21,045 bases of DNA from an uncultured Oscillibacter sp. (GCA_910578935.1 CAJTSM010000030.1:1-21045), one strand, 5' to 3'. Shown: positions 1 through 7,794, counted from the stretch's first letter. Notes: generated from the sequence alone by a model not told the origin. Numbers and translations are program-made.

Positions 1-26
1 TTTCTCTCTTCCACCGTGCACGGCGC

Positions 27-53
27 ATTCTCTCTTTTCGCAAAAGAGAGAAT
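27..53. repeat. Perfect 12-bp inverted repeat with 3-base loop
   Basis: Positions 27-38 and 42-53 are perfect reverse complements (ATTCTCTCTTTT / AAAAGAGAGAAT) around the loop CGC. A separate 10-base perfect palindrome, CCGTGCACGG, lies at 14-23. Neither side has a terminal T-run, so it is not a standard intrinsic terminator, although a hairpin in RNA from either strand would be stable. It lies about 80 bases beyond the recX stop, so it may help end or stabilise the recX transcript. The rest of positions 1-130 shows no gene. Confidence 0.5.
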
Positions 54-123
54 GGGGGGTGCAATGGACCAGCCATCGCTGACCACCAATCCGCCCCGCC
101 CGAAGGGCCGGAAGCAAGGAGCC

Positions 124-141
124 AAGAGGATTAATCCTCTT
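124..141 (-). terminator. 18-base palindrome overlapping the recX stop codon
   Basis: AAGAGGATTAATCCTCTT is perfectly self-complementary and contains the recX stop codon. As RNA it can form a 7-bp stem with loop UUAA. The 3' arm on the minus strand is pyrimidine-rich (TCCTCTT) but is followed by GGCTCC, so termination by this element alone is doubtful. A role in 3'-end stability is equally possible. Confidence 0.3.
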
Positions 142-754
142 GTTCTATTTCCTCCCCCATCCGCCGCCAGGCGCTCTTAATCTCCCCCCAGGGGAACCCC
201 CTGCGGAGCAGGGCGTTTGTCAAACGCCGCTTCTCTTTCTCATCGGGGACCCGCCCCCGGAGCTTGCTCCGGAGGAACGCCTCCACCTGTTCGCCGCCCT
301 CGGGGAGCTCCTCCAGGGCGCCGTCCCAGAGCTCCCGGGGGACGCCCTTTTCATAGAGCTTCTCCCGCACCCGGGCGGGGCCGTAGCCCATTCCCCCGTA
401 ATGCCGGACCAGAGCGGCGGCGTATTCCCCGTCGTTCAGGGCCCCGATGGCCTCCAGCCACTCGGCGGCGTAACGGGCCTCCGCCTCGCTGGCCCCCTTC
501 TCCCGGAGCTTCCGCTCCAGACATAACCGGCTCATGGCCCGCTTGCCGATCAGGTCTGCCGCCGCCGCCCGGGTATTGGAAACCCCGGCGGCCTCCTTCA
601 ACCGTTTCAGGGCCTCTTCATCCAACTCGTCTCCGGAGCGCAGGCCGAAGTCCAGCAGCTCCTGCTCCGTGATTTTCAGACAGGCTCCGTCTTCCAGGAA
701 AACCAGGATGCGGTCCTTTTTGTGCTTGGACGCCTCAATCCGCTCTACCCGCAT
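131..754 (-). CDS. recX: Regulatory protein RecX
   Basis: This 207-residue protein matches RecX in size, helical composition and position. RecX binds RecA and RecA filaments and modulates (usually restrains) strand exchange and the SOS response in the cytoplasm. The middle of the protein (about residues 68-120) has the three-helix RecX repeat pattern: an RxxSR/RLCLERKLREKG-like helix, then a helix ending in AIGALNDGEYAAALVRHY, where family members have 'L..gyldD..yA'. A second copy follows (about 120-165, with a KLYEKGVPRELWDGAL segment). The ATG at 754 lies two bases after the recA stop and has no good ribosome binding site of its own, which suggests translation coupled to recA. The order recA-recX in one operon is common in bacteria and supports the call. 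Confidence 0.93.
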   Translation of the reverse strand: MRVERIEASKHKKDRILVFLEDGACLKITEQELLDFGLRSGDELDEEALKRLKEAAGVSNTRAAAADLIGKRAMSRLCLERKLREKGASEAEARYAAEWLEAIGALNDGEYAAALVRHYGGMGYGPARVREKLYEKGVPRELWDGALEELPEGGEQVEAFLRSKLRGRVPDEKEKRRLTNALLRRGFPWGEIKSAWRRMGEEIEQED

Positions 755-756
755 GG

Positions 757-1866
757 TCAGCCGTCGGAATCGTCGAAGTCGTCGGCGCTGACGTCCACCG
801 CCCGCCCGGCGGCCTTGGCGGCGGCCCGGGCCTGACTGCTCATCAGCTTGTCGAAGTTCTTCCGGATGTCCGCCTCCAGCTGGTCCCGAATATCCGGGTT
901 CTCCTGGAGATATTTTTTCGCCGCCTCCCGGCCCTGACCGATCCGCGTCTCCCCCATGGAAAACCAGGAGCCCGCCTTCTGGACCAGGTCCAGCTTCACG
1001 CCCAGGTCGATGAGCTCACTCTCCCGGACGATGCCCTCACCGTACATGATGTCGAACTCCGCCTCCCGGAAGGGGGGCGCCATTTTGTTCTTCACCACCT
1101 TGGCCCGGGTCCGGTTTCCGATGATCTCGCTGCCGTTTTTGATGGCCTCCACCCGGCGCACGTCGATGCGGACGGAGGCGTAGAACTTCAGCGCCCGGCC
1201 GCCGGTGGTGACCTCCGGATTGCCGTACATGACGCCGACTTTTTCCCGCAGCTGGTTGATGAAGATGACAATGGTGTTGGTTTTGCCGATGGCTCCCGTC
1301 AGCTTCCGCAGAGCCTGGCTCATCAGCCGGGCGTGGAGGCCCACGTAGCTGTCGCCCATCTCACCCTCGATCTCCGCCCGGGGCACCAGGGCGGCAACGC
1401 TGTCCACCACGATGACATCAATGGCCCCGGAGCGAACCAGAGCCTCCGTAATCTCCAGGGCCTGCTCGCCGGTGTCCGGCTGGGAAATCAACATATCCTC
1501 CACCTTCACCCCCAGGGCATGGGCATAGGTGGGGTCCAAGGCGTGCTCCGCGTCCACGAAGGCCACCTCGCCCCCCCGCTTCTGGGCCTCCGCCACCACG
1601 TGGAGGGCCAGAGTGGTCTTGCCGGAAGACTCCGGCCCGTAAATCTCAATAATGCGCCCCTTGGGAAGACCCCCGATGCCAAGGGCCACGTCCAACGCCA
1701 GGGAGCCGGTGGGAATGAACTCCACGTTCAGGGCCGTCCGGTCCCCCAGGCGCATGATGGAGCCCTTGCCGTACATTTTCTCAATCTGGCTCATGGCGCT
1801 GTCGATGGCCTTCTTCTTGTCCGCCGCCGGAGCCGCAGTAGGCAGGGGCGCTTTGTCTTTTGCCAT
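757..1866 (-). CDS. recA: Recombinase RecA
   Basis: The 369-residue product is the ATP-dependent recombinase that coats single-stranded DNA, performs homologous pairing and strand exchange, and triggers LexA self-cleavage. The Walker A motif GPESSGKT is at residues 77-84, Walker B VIVVD at 151-155, the catalytic-glutamate segment VDAEHALD near 104-111, and the loop L2 region begins around TNTIVIFINQLREKVG (196-211). The C-terminus is acidic (ADDFDDSDG), as is usual. The 22-residue N-terminal lead with several Ala/Pro/Lys is a little longer than in Escherichia coli. The ATG is preceded by GGGAGGAA about seven bases upstream. The 56-base gap to the PspC gene is AT-rich (TATATAA, TATAAA) and could hold a promoter, but I see no convincing -35/-10 pair and no Gram-positive LexA box (CGAAC-N4-GTTCG). 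Confidence 0.99.
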   Translation of the reverse strand: MAKDKAPLPTAAPAADKKKAIDSAMSQIEKMYGKGSIMRLGDRTALNVEFIPTGSLALDVALGIGGLPKGRIIEIYGPESSGKTTLALHVVAEAQKRGGEVAFVDAEHALDPTYAHALGVKVEDMLISQPDTGEQALEITEALVRSGAIDVIVVDSVAALVPRAEIEGEMGDSYVGLHARLMSQALRKLTGAIGKTNTIVIFINQLREKVGVMYGNPEVTTGGRALKFYASVRIDVRRVEAIKNGSEIIGNRTRAKVVKNKMAPPFREAEFDIMYGEGIVRESELIDLGVKLDLVQKAGSWFSMGETRIGQGREAAKKYLQENPDIRDQLEADIRKNFDKLMSSQARAAAKAAGRAVDVSADDFDDSDG

Positions 1867-1922
1867 GCTGATTTCCTCCCAATAGTTATATAGAAAGTTT
1901 ATAAATCGCTTTTAGATTTAAC

Positions 1923-2117
1923 TTAAAGCTTTTCCGGTCCTCTGGGAATGACAACGGCCGCGAGAATGTAGGCGAGAACACCGCTGCTGCCCATCGCGCT
2001 GAAGATAATCCAGGCCAGCCGGACCAGGGAGGGGTCCAAGCCAAAATACTCGGCAATGCCGCCGCAGACGCCGTCCACCATTTTGCCCTGGTTGATCTTA
2101 TAAAGCCTTCTTTCCAT
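1923..2117 (-). CDS. Small PspC-domain membrane protein
   Basis: This 64-residue protein is essentially a bare PspC domain. The N-terminal half has the typical LYKINQGKMVDGVCGGIAEYFGLDPSLVRL pattern in which 'VCGGIAEYFG.DP..VRL' is the family signature (about residues 13-34), followed by one hydrophobic segment (about 35-59, WIIFSAMGSS... through VVIP). In E. coli PspC is an inner-membrane part of the phage shock response. Stand-alone versions in Firmicutes are associated with membrane stress, but the role here is not known. The ribosome binding site AAAGGAGT sits seven bases before the ATG and spans the prmC stop codon, so translation is probably coupled to prmC. Confidence 0.9.
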   Translation of the reverse strand: MERRLYKINQGKMVDGVCGGIAEYFGLDPSLVRLAWIIFSAMGSSGVLAYILAAVVIPRGPEKL

Positions 2118-2129
2118 GACGTTACTCCT

Positions 2130-2996
2130 TTAAATCTCTTGGCAGAGGGTGCCCAGCACCACTCTGGGAATTTTGTGATGATCCTTAATCACCTGCAAAT
2201 CGCCGAAACCCTGGCTCCGCATCAGCCGGAGCACCGGGTCCGCCTGGCCGGTCCCCACCTCAAAGTACAGCCGTCCGCCGGGGGCCAGGGCCTCCTTCCA
2301 CTGCTCGGTAATGGAACGATAGAAATCCAGGCCGTCGGCTCCGCCGTCCAGGGCCAGGAGCGGCTCATACTCCCGGACGGAAACCTCCAACCCGGCGATA
2401 TCCCCCGTGGGAATATAGGGCGGGTTGCTGACGATGCACTGGAACTCCCCCAGGGACCGGGCGGGTTTTTCCCGGGCATCCGTTTGGACCGGCATCACCC
2501 GGCTGGAGAGGTTGTTCCTCCGGATGTTCTGGCGGCAGATTTTCAGGGCGCTGTCGTTCAGCTCCCCCAAAATCACCCGGGCCTGCGGAACCTGACTGGC
2601 AATCGCCAGGCCGACGCAGCCGCTGCCCGCGCAGAGGTCCAGCACCCGGCACTCCCCCAGCGTCCGTATGTAGGCGATGGCCTGCTCGGCCAGCACCTCG
2701 GTGTCCGCCCGGGGGATCAGCACGTCCTGGGAGATGTCCAGGGGCAGACCGTAAAACTCCCACTCGCCGATCAGGTAGGCCACCGGCTCCCCAGCCATAC
2801 GCCGCTCCACCAGCCGCCGGACCTGGGCCTCCCGCTCCGGGGAGGCGTACAGCCGGCTGTCCCGCGTCAATTCTTCCCGGCTCTTTCCAGTACCAAAGCA
2901 AACCAGCTCCCGCGCCTCCAGGGTAGAGGCCTCCACCCCGCTCTCCCGGAGCTGGCGGCGGACGTCCAGATATAGGTCGTTGTAGGTAATTGCCAA
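2130..2996 (-). CDS. prmC: Release factor glutamine methyltransferase PrmC
   Basis: PrmC uses S-adenosylmethionine to methylate the glutamine of the GGQ motif in peptide release factors 1 and 2, which speeds termination. The 288-residue protein has the helical N-terminal release-factor-binding domain (about 1-85), a SAM-binding motif I at VLDLCAGSGCVGLAIA (about 118-133), and the diagnostic NPPY motif at 191-194 that holds the target amide. The start codon is TTG at 2996, preceded by AAAGGGGTG at suitable spacing; no ATG fits the N-terminus better. DUF1385 (YqhQ) next to prmC is a familiar Firmicute arrangement, often followed by prfA, but here prfA is absent and PspC-recA-recX follow. Confidence 0.96.
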   Translation of the reverse strand: MAITYNDLYLDVRRQLRESGVEASTLEARELVCFGTGKSREELTRDSRLYASPEREAQVRRLVERRMAGEPVAYLIGEWEFYGLPLDISQDVLIPRADTEVLAEQAIAYIRTLGECRVLDLCAGSGCVGLAIASQVPQARVILGELNDSALKICRQNIRRNNLSSRVMPVQTDAREKPARSLGEFQCIVSNPPYIPTGDIAGLEVSVREYEPLLALDGGADGLDFYRSITEQWKEALAPGGRLYFEVGTGQADPVLRLMRSQGFGDLQVIKDHHKIPRVVLGTLCQEI

Positions 2997-3010
2997 GGGA
3001 ACTCACCCCT

Positions 3011-3985
3011 TTACCATTCGTCTTTGCCCTTCTCAGAGGGCAATACCAATTCCAGGGATCGGATTGCGCACTCGATCATGCTGTCATCCGGCTCGTTGGT
3101 GGTAAAATTCTGCATCCAGAGGCCCGGGGCCGTCAGAATTCTCGCCAGGCGGTTCTCCTGGACATGCCGCCCCACCCAGCGGTTGAACTCATACGTCACT
3201 CCCACCACTAAAGGCAGCAGCAGCAGGTGCACCGCCGTCCGAAGCCAAGCGTTGGTCATGGGCCAAATGCCGAAAAAGATGCTGGAGAAGATAATGGATA
3301 CACAGATCACCACAAAAAGGAAGCTGGTGCCGCATCGGGGATGGTGCCGGGGCTGAACCCGGACATTCTCCACCGTCAGCGGCAGACCCGCCTCATAGCA
3401 GAAAATGGTCTTGTGCTCCGCCCCGTGGTATTGAAACACCCGGTAGATATCTTTCTGGCGGGAACAGAGAATCAGGTACGCCATAAAAATGACCACCTTC
3501 AAAAGCCCTTCCACAAAGTTCCGTCCCCACAGGGGAAAACCGGGGAAAAAATGCAGAATCGCCCCGGTCAGCAGGGTCGGCAGGACCATAAAGAGAAACA
3601 CGGACATGCCCACCCCCAACACCACCGCCAGGGCCACCACAACGCTTTCCAGTTTTTTGCTGGAGAGATGCTTTTCCAGCCACAGCTCAAATTTCGAAGG
3701 CTGCGACACTTCCTCCTCGGGGTAGAAATCGGCGGAATACATCAGGGCTTTCACGCCGTTCACCATGGAGTCCAAAAAGTTCACCGTTCCCCGGATCAGG
3801 GGGACGCCCAGTATGGGATAACGGTCTTTGATAAAGCGAAGGGGCTCTACCTTCTCCACCAGGTTTCCCTCCTGGTCCCGGACCACGACGGCCTGTTTCT
3901 CCGGGCCCCGCATCAAAATGCCTTCAATCAGCGCCTGCCCGCCGATGCTGGTGCGGAAGGCGGGGGATTTATTTTCTTCTGCCAT
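3011..3985 (-). CDS. DUF1385 (YqhQ-type) membrane protein
   Basis: The 324-residue protein has the hallmarks of DUF1385: GGQALIEGILMRGP near the N-terminus (15-28), a central HGAEHKTIFCYE segment (187-198), and RHHPRCGTSFLF (213-224). Hydrophobic stretches at about 113-135, 160-175, 223-240 and 250-265 make it a multi-pass membrane protein. The conserved His/Glu/Cys pattern suggests metal binding, but the family has no established biochemical function. ATG at 3985 is preceded by AAAGGA. It is the first gene of the cluster that runs to recX, with a recognisable promoter at 4013-4041 and a 14-base gap to prmC. Confidence 0.93.
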   Translation of the reverse strand: MAEENKSPAFRTSIGGQALIEGILMRGPEKQAVVVRDQEGNLVEKVEPLRFIKDRYPILGVPLIRGTVNFLDSMVNGVKALMYSADFYPEEEVSQPSKFELWLEKHLSSKKLESVVVALAVVLGVGMSVFLFMVLPTLLTGAILHFFPGFPLWGRNFVEGLLKVVIFMAYLILCSRQKDIYRVFQYHGAEHKTIFCYEAGLPLTVENVRVQPRHHPRCGTSFLFVVICVSIIFSSIFFGIWPMTNAWLRTAVHLLLLPLVVGVTYEFNRWVGRHVQENRLARILTAPGLWMQNFTTNEPDDSMIECAIRSLELVLPSEKGKDEW

Positions 3986-4012
3986 GGAGTTTCCTTTCTG
4001 TTGGGTTGGTAT

Positions 4013-4041
4013 AGTATAGCATGGGACTTGCCGAAATGCAA
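4013..4041 (-). promoter_or_regulatory. Housekeeping-type promoter for DUF1385-prmC-PspC-recA-recX
   Basis: Read on the minus strand, TTGCAT (4041-4036) and TATACT (4018-4013) are 17 bases apart. The -10 differs from consensus at one base and the -35 is weaker. The start of transcription would be about 20 bases before the DUF1385 ATG. It is the only convincing promoter I found for this cluster. Confidence 0.6.
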
Positions 4042-4042
4042 A

Positions 4043-4070
4043 CGAATGTTCTATATTCTCCGAATATTCG
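4043..4070. promoter_or_regulatory. Pair of related dyads upstream of the DUF1385 promoter
   Basis: CGAATATTCG (4061-4070) is a perfect palindrome, and CGAATGTTCT (4043-4052) is an imperfect copy of it 18 bases away. Both lie immediately upstream of the -35 hexamer. The position is what one expects for an activator or repressor site, but I do not recognise the regulator. It does not fit the 14-base Gram-positive LexA consensus. Confidence 0.3.
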
Positions 4071-4080
4071 CGGGAAACCA

Positions 4081-4155
4081 GGCCGCCGAAGGCGGCGGCC
4101 CCTACAGAGGGACCTCCGGGAAACGGACCGCAGGGGCCGCCCCCCTGGGCGGCCC
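4081..4155. repeat. Two GC-rich REP-like hairpins
   Basis: Positions 4081-4087 and 4094-4100 (GGCCGCC / GGCGGCC) form one stem, alternatively GCCGCC-GAA-GGCGGC. Positions 4134-4142 and 4147-4155 (GGGCCGCCC / GGGCGGCCC) form a second perfect 9-bp stem with a 4-base loop. The first is followed by CCCTACAG, which resembles the dispersed GTAGGGGC-type intergenic repeats of gut Clostridia (from memory, not searched). No T-run follows on either strand. The element lies between the histidine kinase stop codon and the DUF1385 promoter, where it may act as a transcript-end or supercoiling element. Confidence 0.5.
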
Positions 4156-4186
4156 GGCCCTGGACGGTCAGGAGGCCCCCGGGCGG

Positions 4187-5641
4187 TCAGGCCCGCACCG
4201 GGAGCTTTATGGTTACCAGAGCCCCGCCGCCGCCTGCGTTTCCGATGGCAAAGGTTCCGCCGTGAAGTCCAACAATCTCGTCACAGACCGCCAGGCCAAT
4301 GCCGCTGCCCCGGGCCCGGGAGGTGCCCTTGTAAAACTTTTGCTTGACAAAGGGCAGCTCCTCCTCCGGAATGCCGGGGCCGTAGTCCCGGATGCGGACC
4401 ACCTGATAGCCCCCCTCCTGAGCAACGGAAGCCGTGATCCGCCGGCCCGCACCGCCATGCTTGGCGGCGTTGTCCAGCACGTTGCAAAAAACCTGCTTCA
4501 GCCGCTCCGAGTCTCCGCGAATCAGGGGCAGGTCCCCGTCCCCGGGATGGTACTCCAGCGTAATGCCGTCCTGGCGGAACAGCTCCTGATAGGTGAAAAT
4601 CGCGTCCTCCAGCTCCGCCTGAAGGTCTACATCCTCGATCTGAAGGGTGAAGTGCCCGTCCTCCATCTTGGAAAACTCCAGCAGCTCCTCCACCATGTTG
4701 GACAGGCGGCGGGACTCGTTCACAATAACCCGGATGCCCCGGCGGAGCTGCTCCGGGTCGTCGGTAAGGTCATCCTCTAAGATGGTTTCCCCCCAGCCGT
4801 TGATGGCGGTGAGGGGCGTTCGAAGCTCGTGGGAGACGGAAGAGATGAACTCACTTTTCATCTTCTCGTTCTGACTGATCTTCAGGGACATATCGTTGAT
4901 GTTGTCCACCAGTTCCCCTAGCTCGTCGGAATATTTATTCTCAATCCGGGCGCCGTAGCTGCCGGCGGAAATGCGCTTGGCCGCCTCCGTCACCACCGCC
5001 ACAGGCTCTACCACATTGTTGATGAAAAGCAGGTTGGAGAACACCACCAGCAGCATGCAGAGCAAGGCGATCAGAAAAATGGCCAGCACGGCAATCATTA
5101 CCTGCCGGTTCACCGCCCGCAGGGAGGTCACCAGCCGCATAATGCCCACCACCCGGCCGTTGACCGTCAATGGGCAGGATACCGCCAAAATCTCTTCTCC
5201 CGTTTCCAGGTCCCGGCCCTGATAGGGCGCCATCTCGTTTTCCTGCAAGGCCCGGAGAATGTCGTCCGTCCCCGGGAAGGTCCCGGCCGTCAGTCCGGAG
5301 GTGGAAACCTGAATCCGGCCGCTGGAGCCGATGAACTGGAGCTCAACACAGTTTTTATCCTCGAAGCTTTCGGCGGACTGGACGGCCTTCTGGTAATAAC
5401 TGTTGAAACCGTTATCCATAAAGTAGTCGTTGAAGGAGTTGGCCAGCGCCTGGGCCCGGGTTTCCAGGCCCTTTTGCATGGTCCCGTAATAGTAATTGGA
5501 AACTCCGGCGGAGAACAGGGCCACTACCAGCACCAGCAGCGCCAAAATGGGGAGGATGGAGTTAAAAATCCACCGCTGCCGCAGGCCCCGCAGGCGGAGG
5601 GACTTCCACCGCTGCTCCTTTTCCATTGCTTGCGTTTCCAT
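4187..5641 (-). CDS. Membrane sensor histidine kinase (HAMP-HisKA-HATPase)
   Basis: The 484-residue kinase would phosphorylate the response regulator encoded four bases upstream. Order of parts: basic cytoplasmic start, membrane segment at about 27-47, an extracytoplasmic sensor of about 130 residues (48-179, possibly dCache/PAS-like), membrane segment about 180-207, HAMP linker about 208-258, HisKA with the phosphoaccepting histidine in SSVSHELRTPL (His271), and the ATPase domain with N box NVLDNAAKH (387-395), G1 box DYGPGIP (419-425) and G2 box GSGIGLAV (445-452). All catalytic motifs are intact. I chose ATG 5641 because an upstream extension would overlap the response regulator; ATG 5626 is a possible alternative. 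It resembles PhoR/ResE/WalK kinases, not the small intramembrane-sensing kinases that usually accompany BceAB transporters. Confidence 0.93.
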   Translation of the reverse strand: METQAMEKEQRWKSLRLRGLRQRWIFNSILPILALLVLVVALFSAGVSNYYYGTMQKGLETRAQALANSFNDYFMDNGFNSYYQKAVQSAESFEDKNCVELQFIGSSGRIQVSTSGLTAGTFPGTDDILRALQENEMAPYQGRDLETGEEILAVSCPLTVNGRVVGIMRLVTSLRAVNRQVMIAVLAIFLIALLCMLLVVFSNLLFINNVVEPVAVVTEAAKRISAGSYGARIENKYSDELGELVDNINDMSLKISQNEKMKSEFISSVSHELRTPLTAINGWGETILEDDLTDDPEQLRRGIRVIVNESRRLSNMVEELLEFSKMEDGHFTLQIEDVDLQAELEDAIFTYQELFRQDGITLEYHPGDGDLPLIRGDSERLKQVFCNVLDNAAKHGGAGRRITASVAQEGGYQVVRIRDYGPGIPEEELPFVKQKFYKGTSRARGSGIGLAVCDEIVGLHGGTFAIGNAGGGGALVTIKLPVRA

Positions 5642-5645
5642 TCCG

Positions 5646-6335
5646 TTACAGCCCCCACTTGTAGCCGTAACCCCAGACGGTAGTGATATAGGCCGGGTTT
5701 TGAACGTTGTCCTCAATCTTCAGCCGGAGGCGGCGGATGTTTACATCCACGATTTTCAGCTCCCCGAAATAGTCCCGGCCCCAGACCATATCCAGGATCT
5801 CCTCCCGGGAGAGGGCCTTACCGGGGTTTTCCATAAAAACCCGCATGATGGAATACTCCACCTGGGTCAGCTTGATCCGCTGGCCGTCTTTCTCCAGGGT
5901 CCGGTTCCGGGTGTTCAGCAGGAAGGGGGGATAGCTCAGCTCCCCGGTGGCCTGAGGAGGCTCTTCCCCGCCGGAGCGGCGGACCAAGGCGTCCACCCGG
6001 GCGGTGAGCTCCGCCGGGGAGAAGGGCTTGGTCACGTAATCGTCGGCCCCGGTCATCAGACCCGTCACCTTATCCATCTCCTGGGACCGGGCGGTGAGCA
6101 TGATGATGCCGATCCGGCTGTTGGTGGCCCGGATGCGGCGGCAGACCTCAAATCCGTCGATACCCGGCAGCATAATATCCAGCAGGGCCACCCTGGCGTC
6201 CGGATTCTCCTTGAGAAGTTCCAGCGCCTGTTCTCCGCTCTCCGCCTCAATGACATCATAGCCGGCCCGGCGAAGGTTGATGACGATAAAGCCGCGGATA
6301 CTGGCCTCGTCCTCTAAAACCAACACTTTTTTCAT
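5646..6335 (-). CDS. OmpR/PhoB-family response regulator
   Basis: The 229-residue protein has a receiver domain with Asp9, the phosphorylated Asp53 (ALLDIMLPG) and Lys103 (VTKPFSP), followed by a winged-helix DNA-binding domain (about 130-229). The latter carries the recognition-helix segment KIVDVNIRRLRLKIED and the wing TTVWGYGYKW. This is the WalR/PhoP/PhoB class that binds paired direct repeats and usually activates transcription. ATG 6335 opens the true receiver fold (MKKVLVLEDE), with GAGGAG and AGGA upstream; a longer reading frame to 6398 would run into the lipoprotein gene. It lies 31 bases after the lipoprotein gene and 4 before the kinase gene, so all three are probably one operon. 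Confidence 0.94.
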   Translation of the reverse strand: MKKVLVLEDEASIRGFIVINLRRAGYDVIEAESGEQALELLKENPDARVALLDIMLPGIDGFEVCRRIRATNSRIGIIMLTARSQEMDKVTGLMTGADDYVTKPFSPAELTARVDALVRRSGGEEPPQATGELSYPPFLLNTRNRTLEKDGQRIKLTQVEYSIMRVFMENPGKALSREEILDMVWGRDYFGELKIVDVNIRRLRLKIEDNVQNPAYITTVWGYGYKWGL

Positions 6336-6366
6336 TGACGTCCTGCTCCTCTTTATAAGATCTGCC

Positions 6367-7704
6367 TCAGTTGTCGCCAGGAATCCATTCCCGGGCAATG
6401 AGGCTGAACGCCGCCCGGACCTCCTCCGCCGTCATTCCATGGTCCCAGGGCGGAGTTTCCGGCAGCTCGGCGGTGTAGATGGCGGCGGATTGGCGGCTGA
6501 GGGGGAAACGGTTGCCCCGGGCGGCCCGGACTTCCCTGCCCGTGCCGGTAAGCGCGGTGATCCGCAAAATGGCGGCCCCACGGACGCCCTCCTCATTGGT
6601 GACATAAAACGTGACGCTGGAGTCGCTGCCGGAATTGCTCCGCTCCGCCTCCACCCGGCCCACCCAGGCTTCCGGCATCTGGAGATACCAGCCGTCCTCC
6701 ACGCAGTGATAGGTGCTGGCCGCCGTCTCTCCCGTGCCTTCCAAACTGTACGTCCGCCAATCAATCCGGTGGAACGGGGCATTCCCGTCGGAGGAAATAG
6801 GGTTCGGGACCTCCGTCAGGCCGTCGCCGTTGATATCCATTGGATAGAGACTATAGAACGGGGCAATCTCCCCGGAGACGCCGGTGGCTTCCGAGAGGAC
6901 AAGATTGGTCAGCTCCCCCTTCCGCAGGGCCAGAATATCCGTCACAGCGCCGGACTGCTCCGTTACGCCGGTGACGAAAAGAGCGGGCTCACCGCCCAGC
7001 AAAGTCCCGGCCGTGAGGCGGCCCTGCTGGCTCAACTCCGCCATGGTGACGGAAATGCGGGCCGGAGACTGGGGAGCCAGAGTCCCGTTTTGCCAATCAT
7101 AGTAGTCCGCCGCGCCGCCGCCCTCCTCATCAGCGTGGAGGATCACCAGCTCCCGCAGGCCGTCTCCATCCAGATCAATGCTGGCATAGCGGACGTAGCT
7201 GACGCTGTGCAGAAGTTCCCTTGGCCCCGACGGGGACAGGGCGTAAACCGACAGGGCCTGGAGCTCAGCGTTGACCCGCCAGCCCACGATCAGCTCCGTC
7301 CGGCCGTCTCCGTCCAAGTCGGAATACACCACGCTGTAGACGGAGGCGCCGCTGCCCTCAATAACGGCGGACTGCTCATAGCTGTCCCCCTTGGCGGAAA
7401 AAATATAGATTTTCAGGGGCCGCTCGTCCTCTGCCTTGCGGAAGAAGGCCACCGCCTCCTGCTGTCCGTCTCCGTCCAGGTCCGTCAGCTGAACGGGCTG
7501 GATATCGGTGCCGGAGGCAGGGGCGGCATATTCCGCTCCGTCCTCCAAGATGGCGTTGAGCCGGGCGTTTAGCTCCGTATACTTGGCCGGCAGCTCCGGC
7601 AGTGCATAAAGCGCCTCCGGGTTAAACTCAATGGAAAATCCTCCGCAGCCGCTGAGGACCATGGACAGAGCCAGCGCCGCCAGGACTGGGATTCGTATCT
7701 TCAC
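6367..7704 (-). CDS. Lipoprotein with DxDGDG (FG-GAP/VCBS-like) repeats
   Basis: The 445-residue product has a lipoprotein signal peptide with lipobox LSGC (Cys20), so it should be lipid-anchored on the outer face of the membrane. Four calcium-loop-like motifs, DLDGDG (about 75-80, 129-134, 177-182) and DINGDG (290-295), each continue into a short beta-type segment (for example GRTELIVGW), as in FG-GAP/VCBS blades of beta-propellers. The C-terminal third (about 310-445) is a different, unrecognised domain. The start codon is GTG at 7704, preceded by GAGGAGGGG. As first gene of an operon with a response regulator and kinase, it may help sense an extracellular ligand or ion for the kinase; that role is inference. 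Confidence 0.88.
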   Translation of the reverse strand: MKIRIPVLAALALSMVLSGCGGFSIEFNPEALYALPELPAKYTELNARLNAILEDGAEYAAPASGTDIQPVQLTDLDGDGQQEAVAFFRKAEDERPLKIYIFSAKGDSYEQSAVIEGSGASVYSVVYSDLDGDGRTELIVGWRVNAELQALSVYALSPSGPRELLHSVSYVRYASIDLDGDGLRELVILHADEEGGGAADYYDWQNGTLAPQSPARISVTMAELSQQGRLTAGTLLGGEPALFVTGVTEQSGAVTDILALRKGELTNLVLSEATGVSGEIAPFYSLYPMDINGDGLTEVPNPISSDGNAPFHRIDWRTYSLEGTGETAASTYHCVEDGWYLQMPEAWVGRVEAERSNSGSDSSVTFYVTNEEGVRGAAILRITALTGTGREVRAARGNRFPLSRQSAAIYTAELPETPPWDHGMTAEEVRAAFSLIAREWIPGDN

Positions 7705-7745
7705 AGGCCGTCCCCTCCTCTGGGGTTGTCTTCTTGAACTTTTTT

Positions 7746-7774
7746 ATCATAACACGTTTTTTCCGCAATTCCAA
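7746..7774 (-). promoter_or_regulatory. Promoter of the lipoprotein-regulator-kinase operon
   Basis: On the minus strand TTGGAA (7774-7769) and TATGAT (7751-7746) are 17 bases apart, matching the consensus at four and five of six positions. Transcription would start about 35 bases before the GTG start of the lipoprotein gene. The region is back to back with the control region of the BceA-like gene. Confidence 0.65.
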
Positions 7775-7794
7775 GCCCCGTTTTGATCCTCATC

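Noticed and set aside
1867..1922. LexA (SOS) box and promoter directly upstream of recA
   Set aside because: AT-rich with TATATAA-like strings, but no CGAAC-N4-GTTCG dyad and no -35 at proper spacing.
3227..4780. 517-codon plus-strand open frame
   Set aside because: It runs antisense to the DUF1385 and histidine kinase genes and the gap between them; its composition (His/Gln/Gly-rich) is the usual shadow of GC-rich genes.
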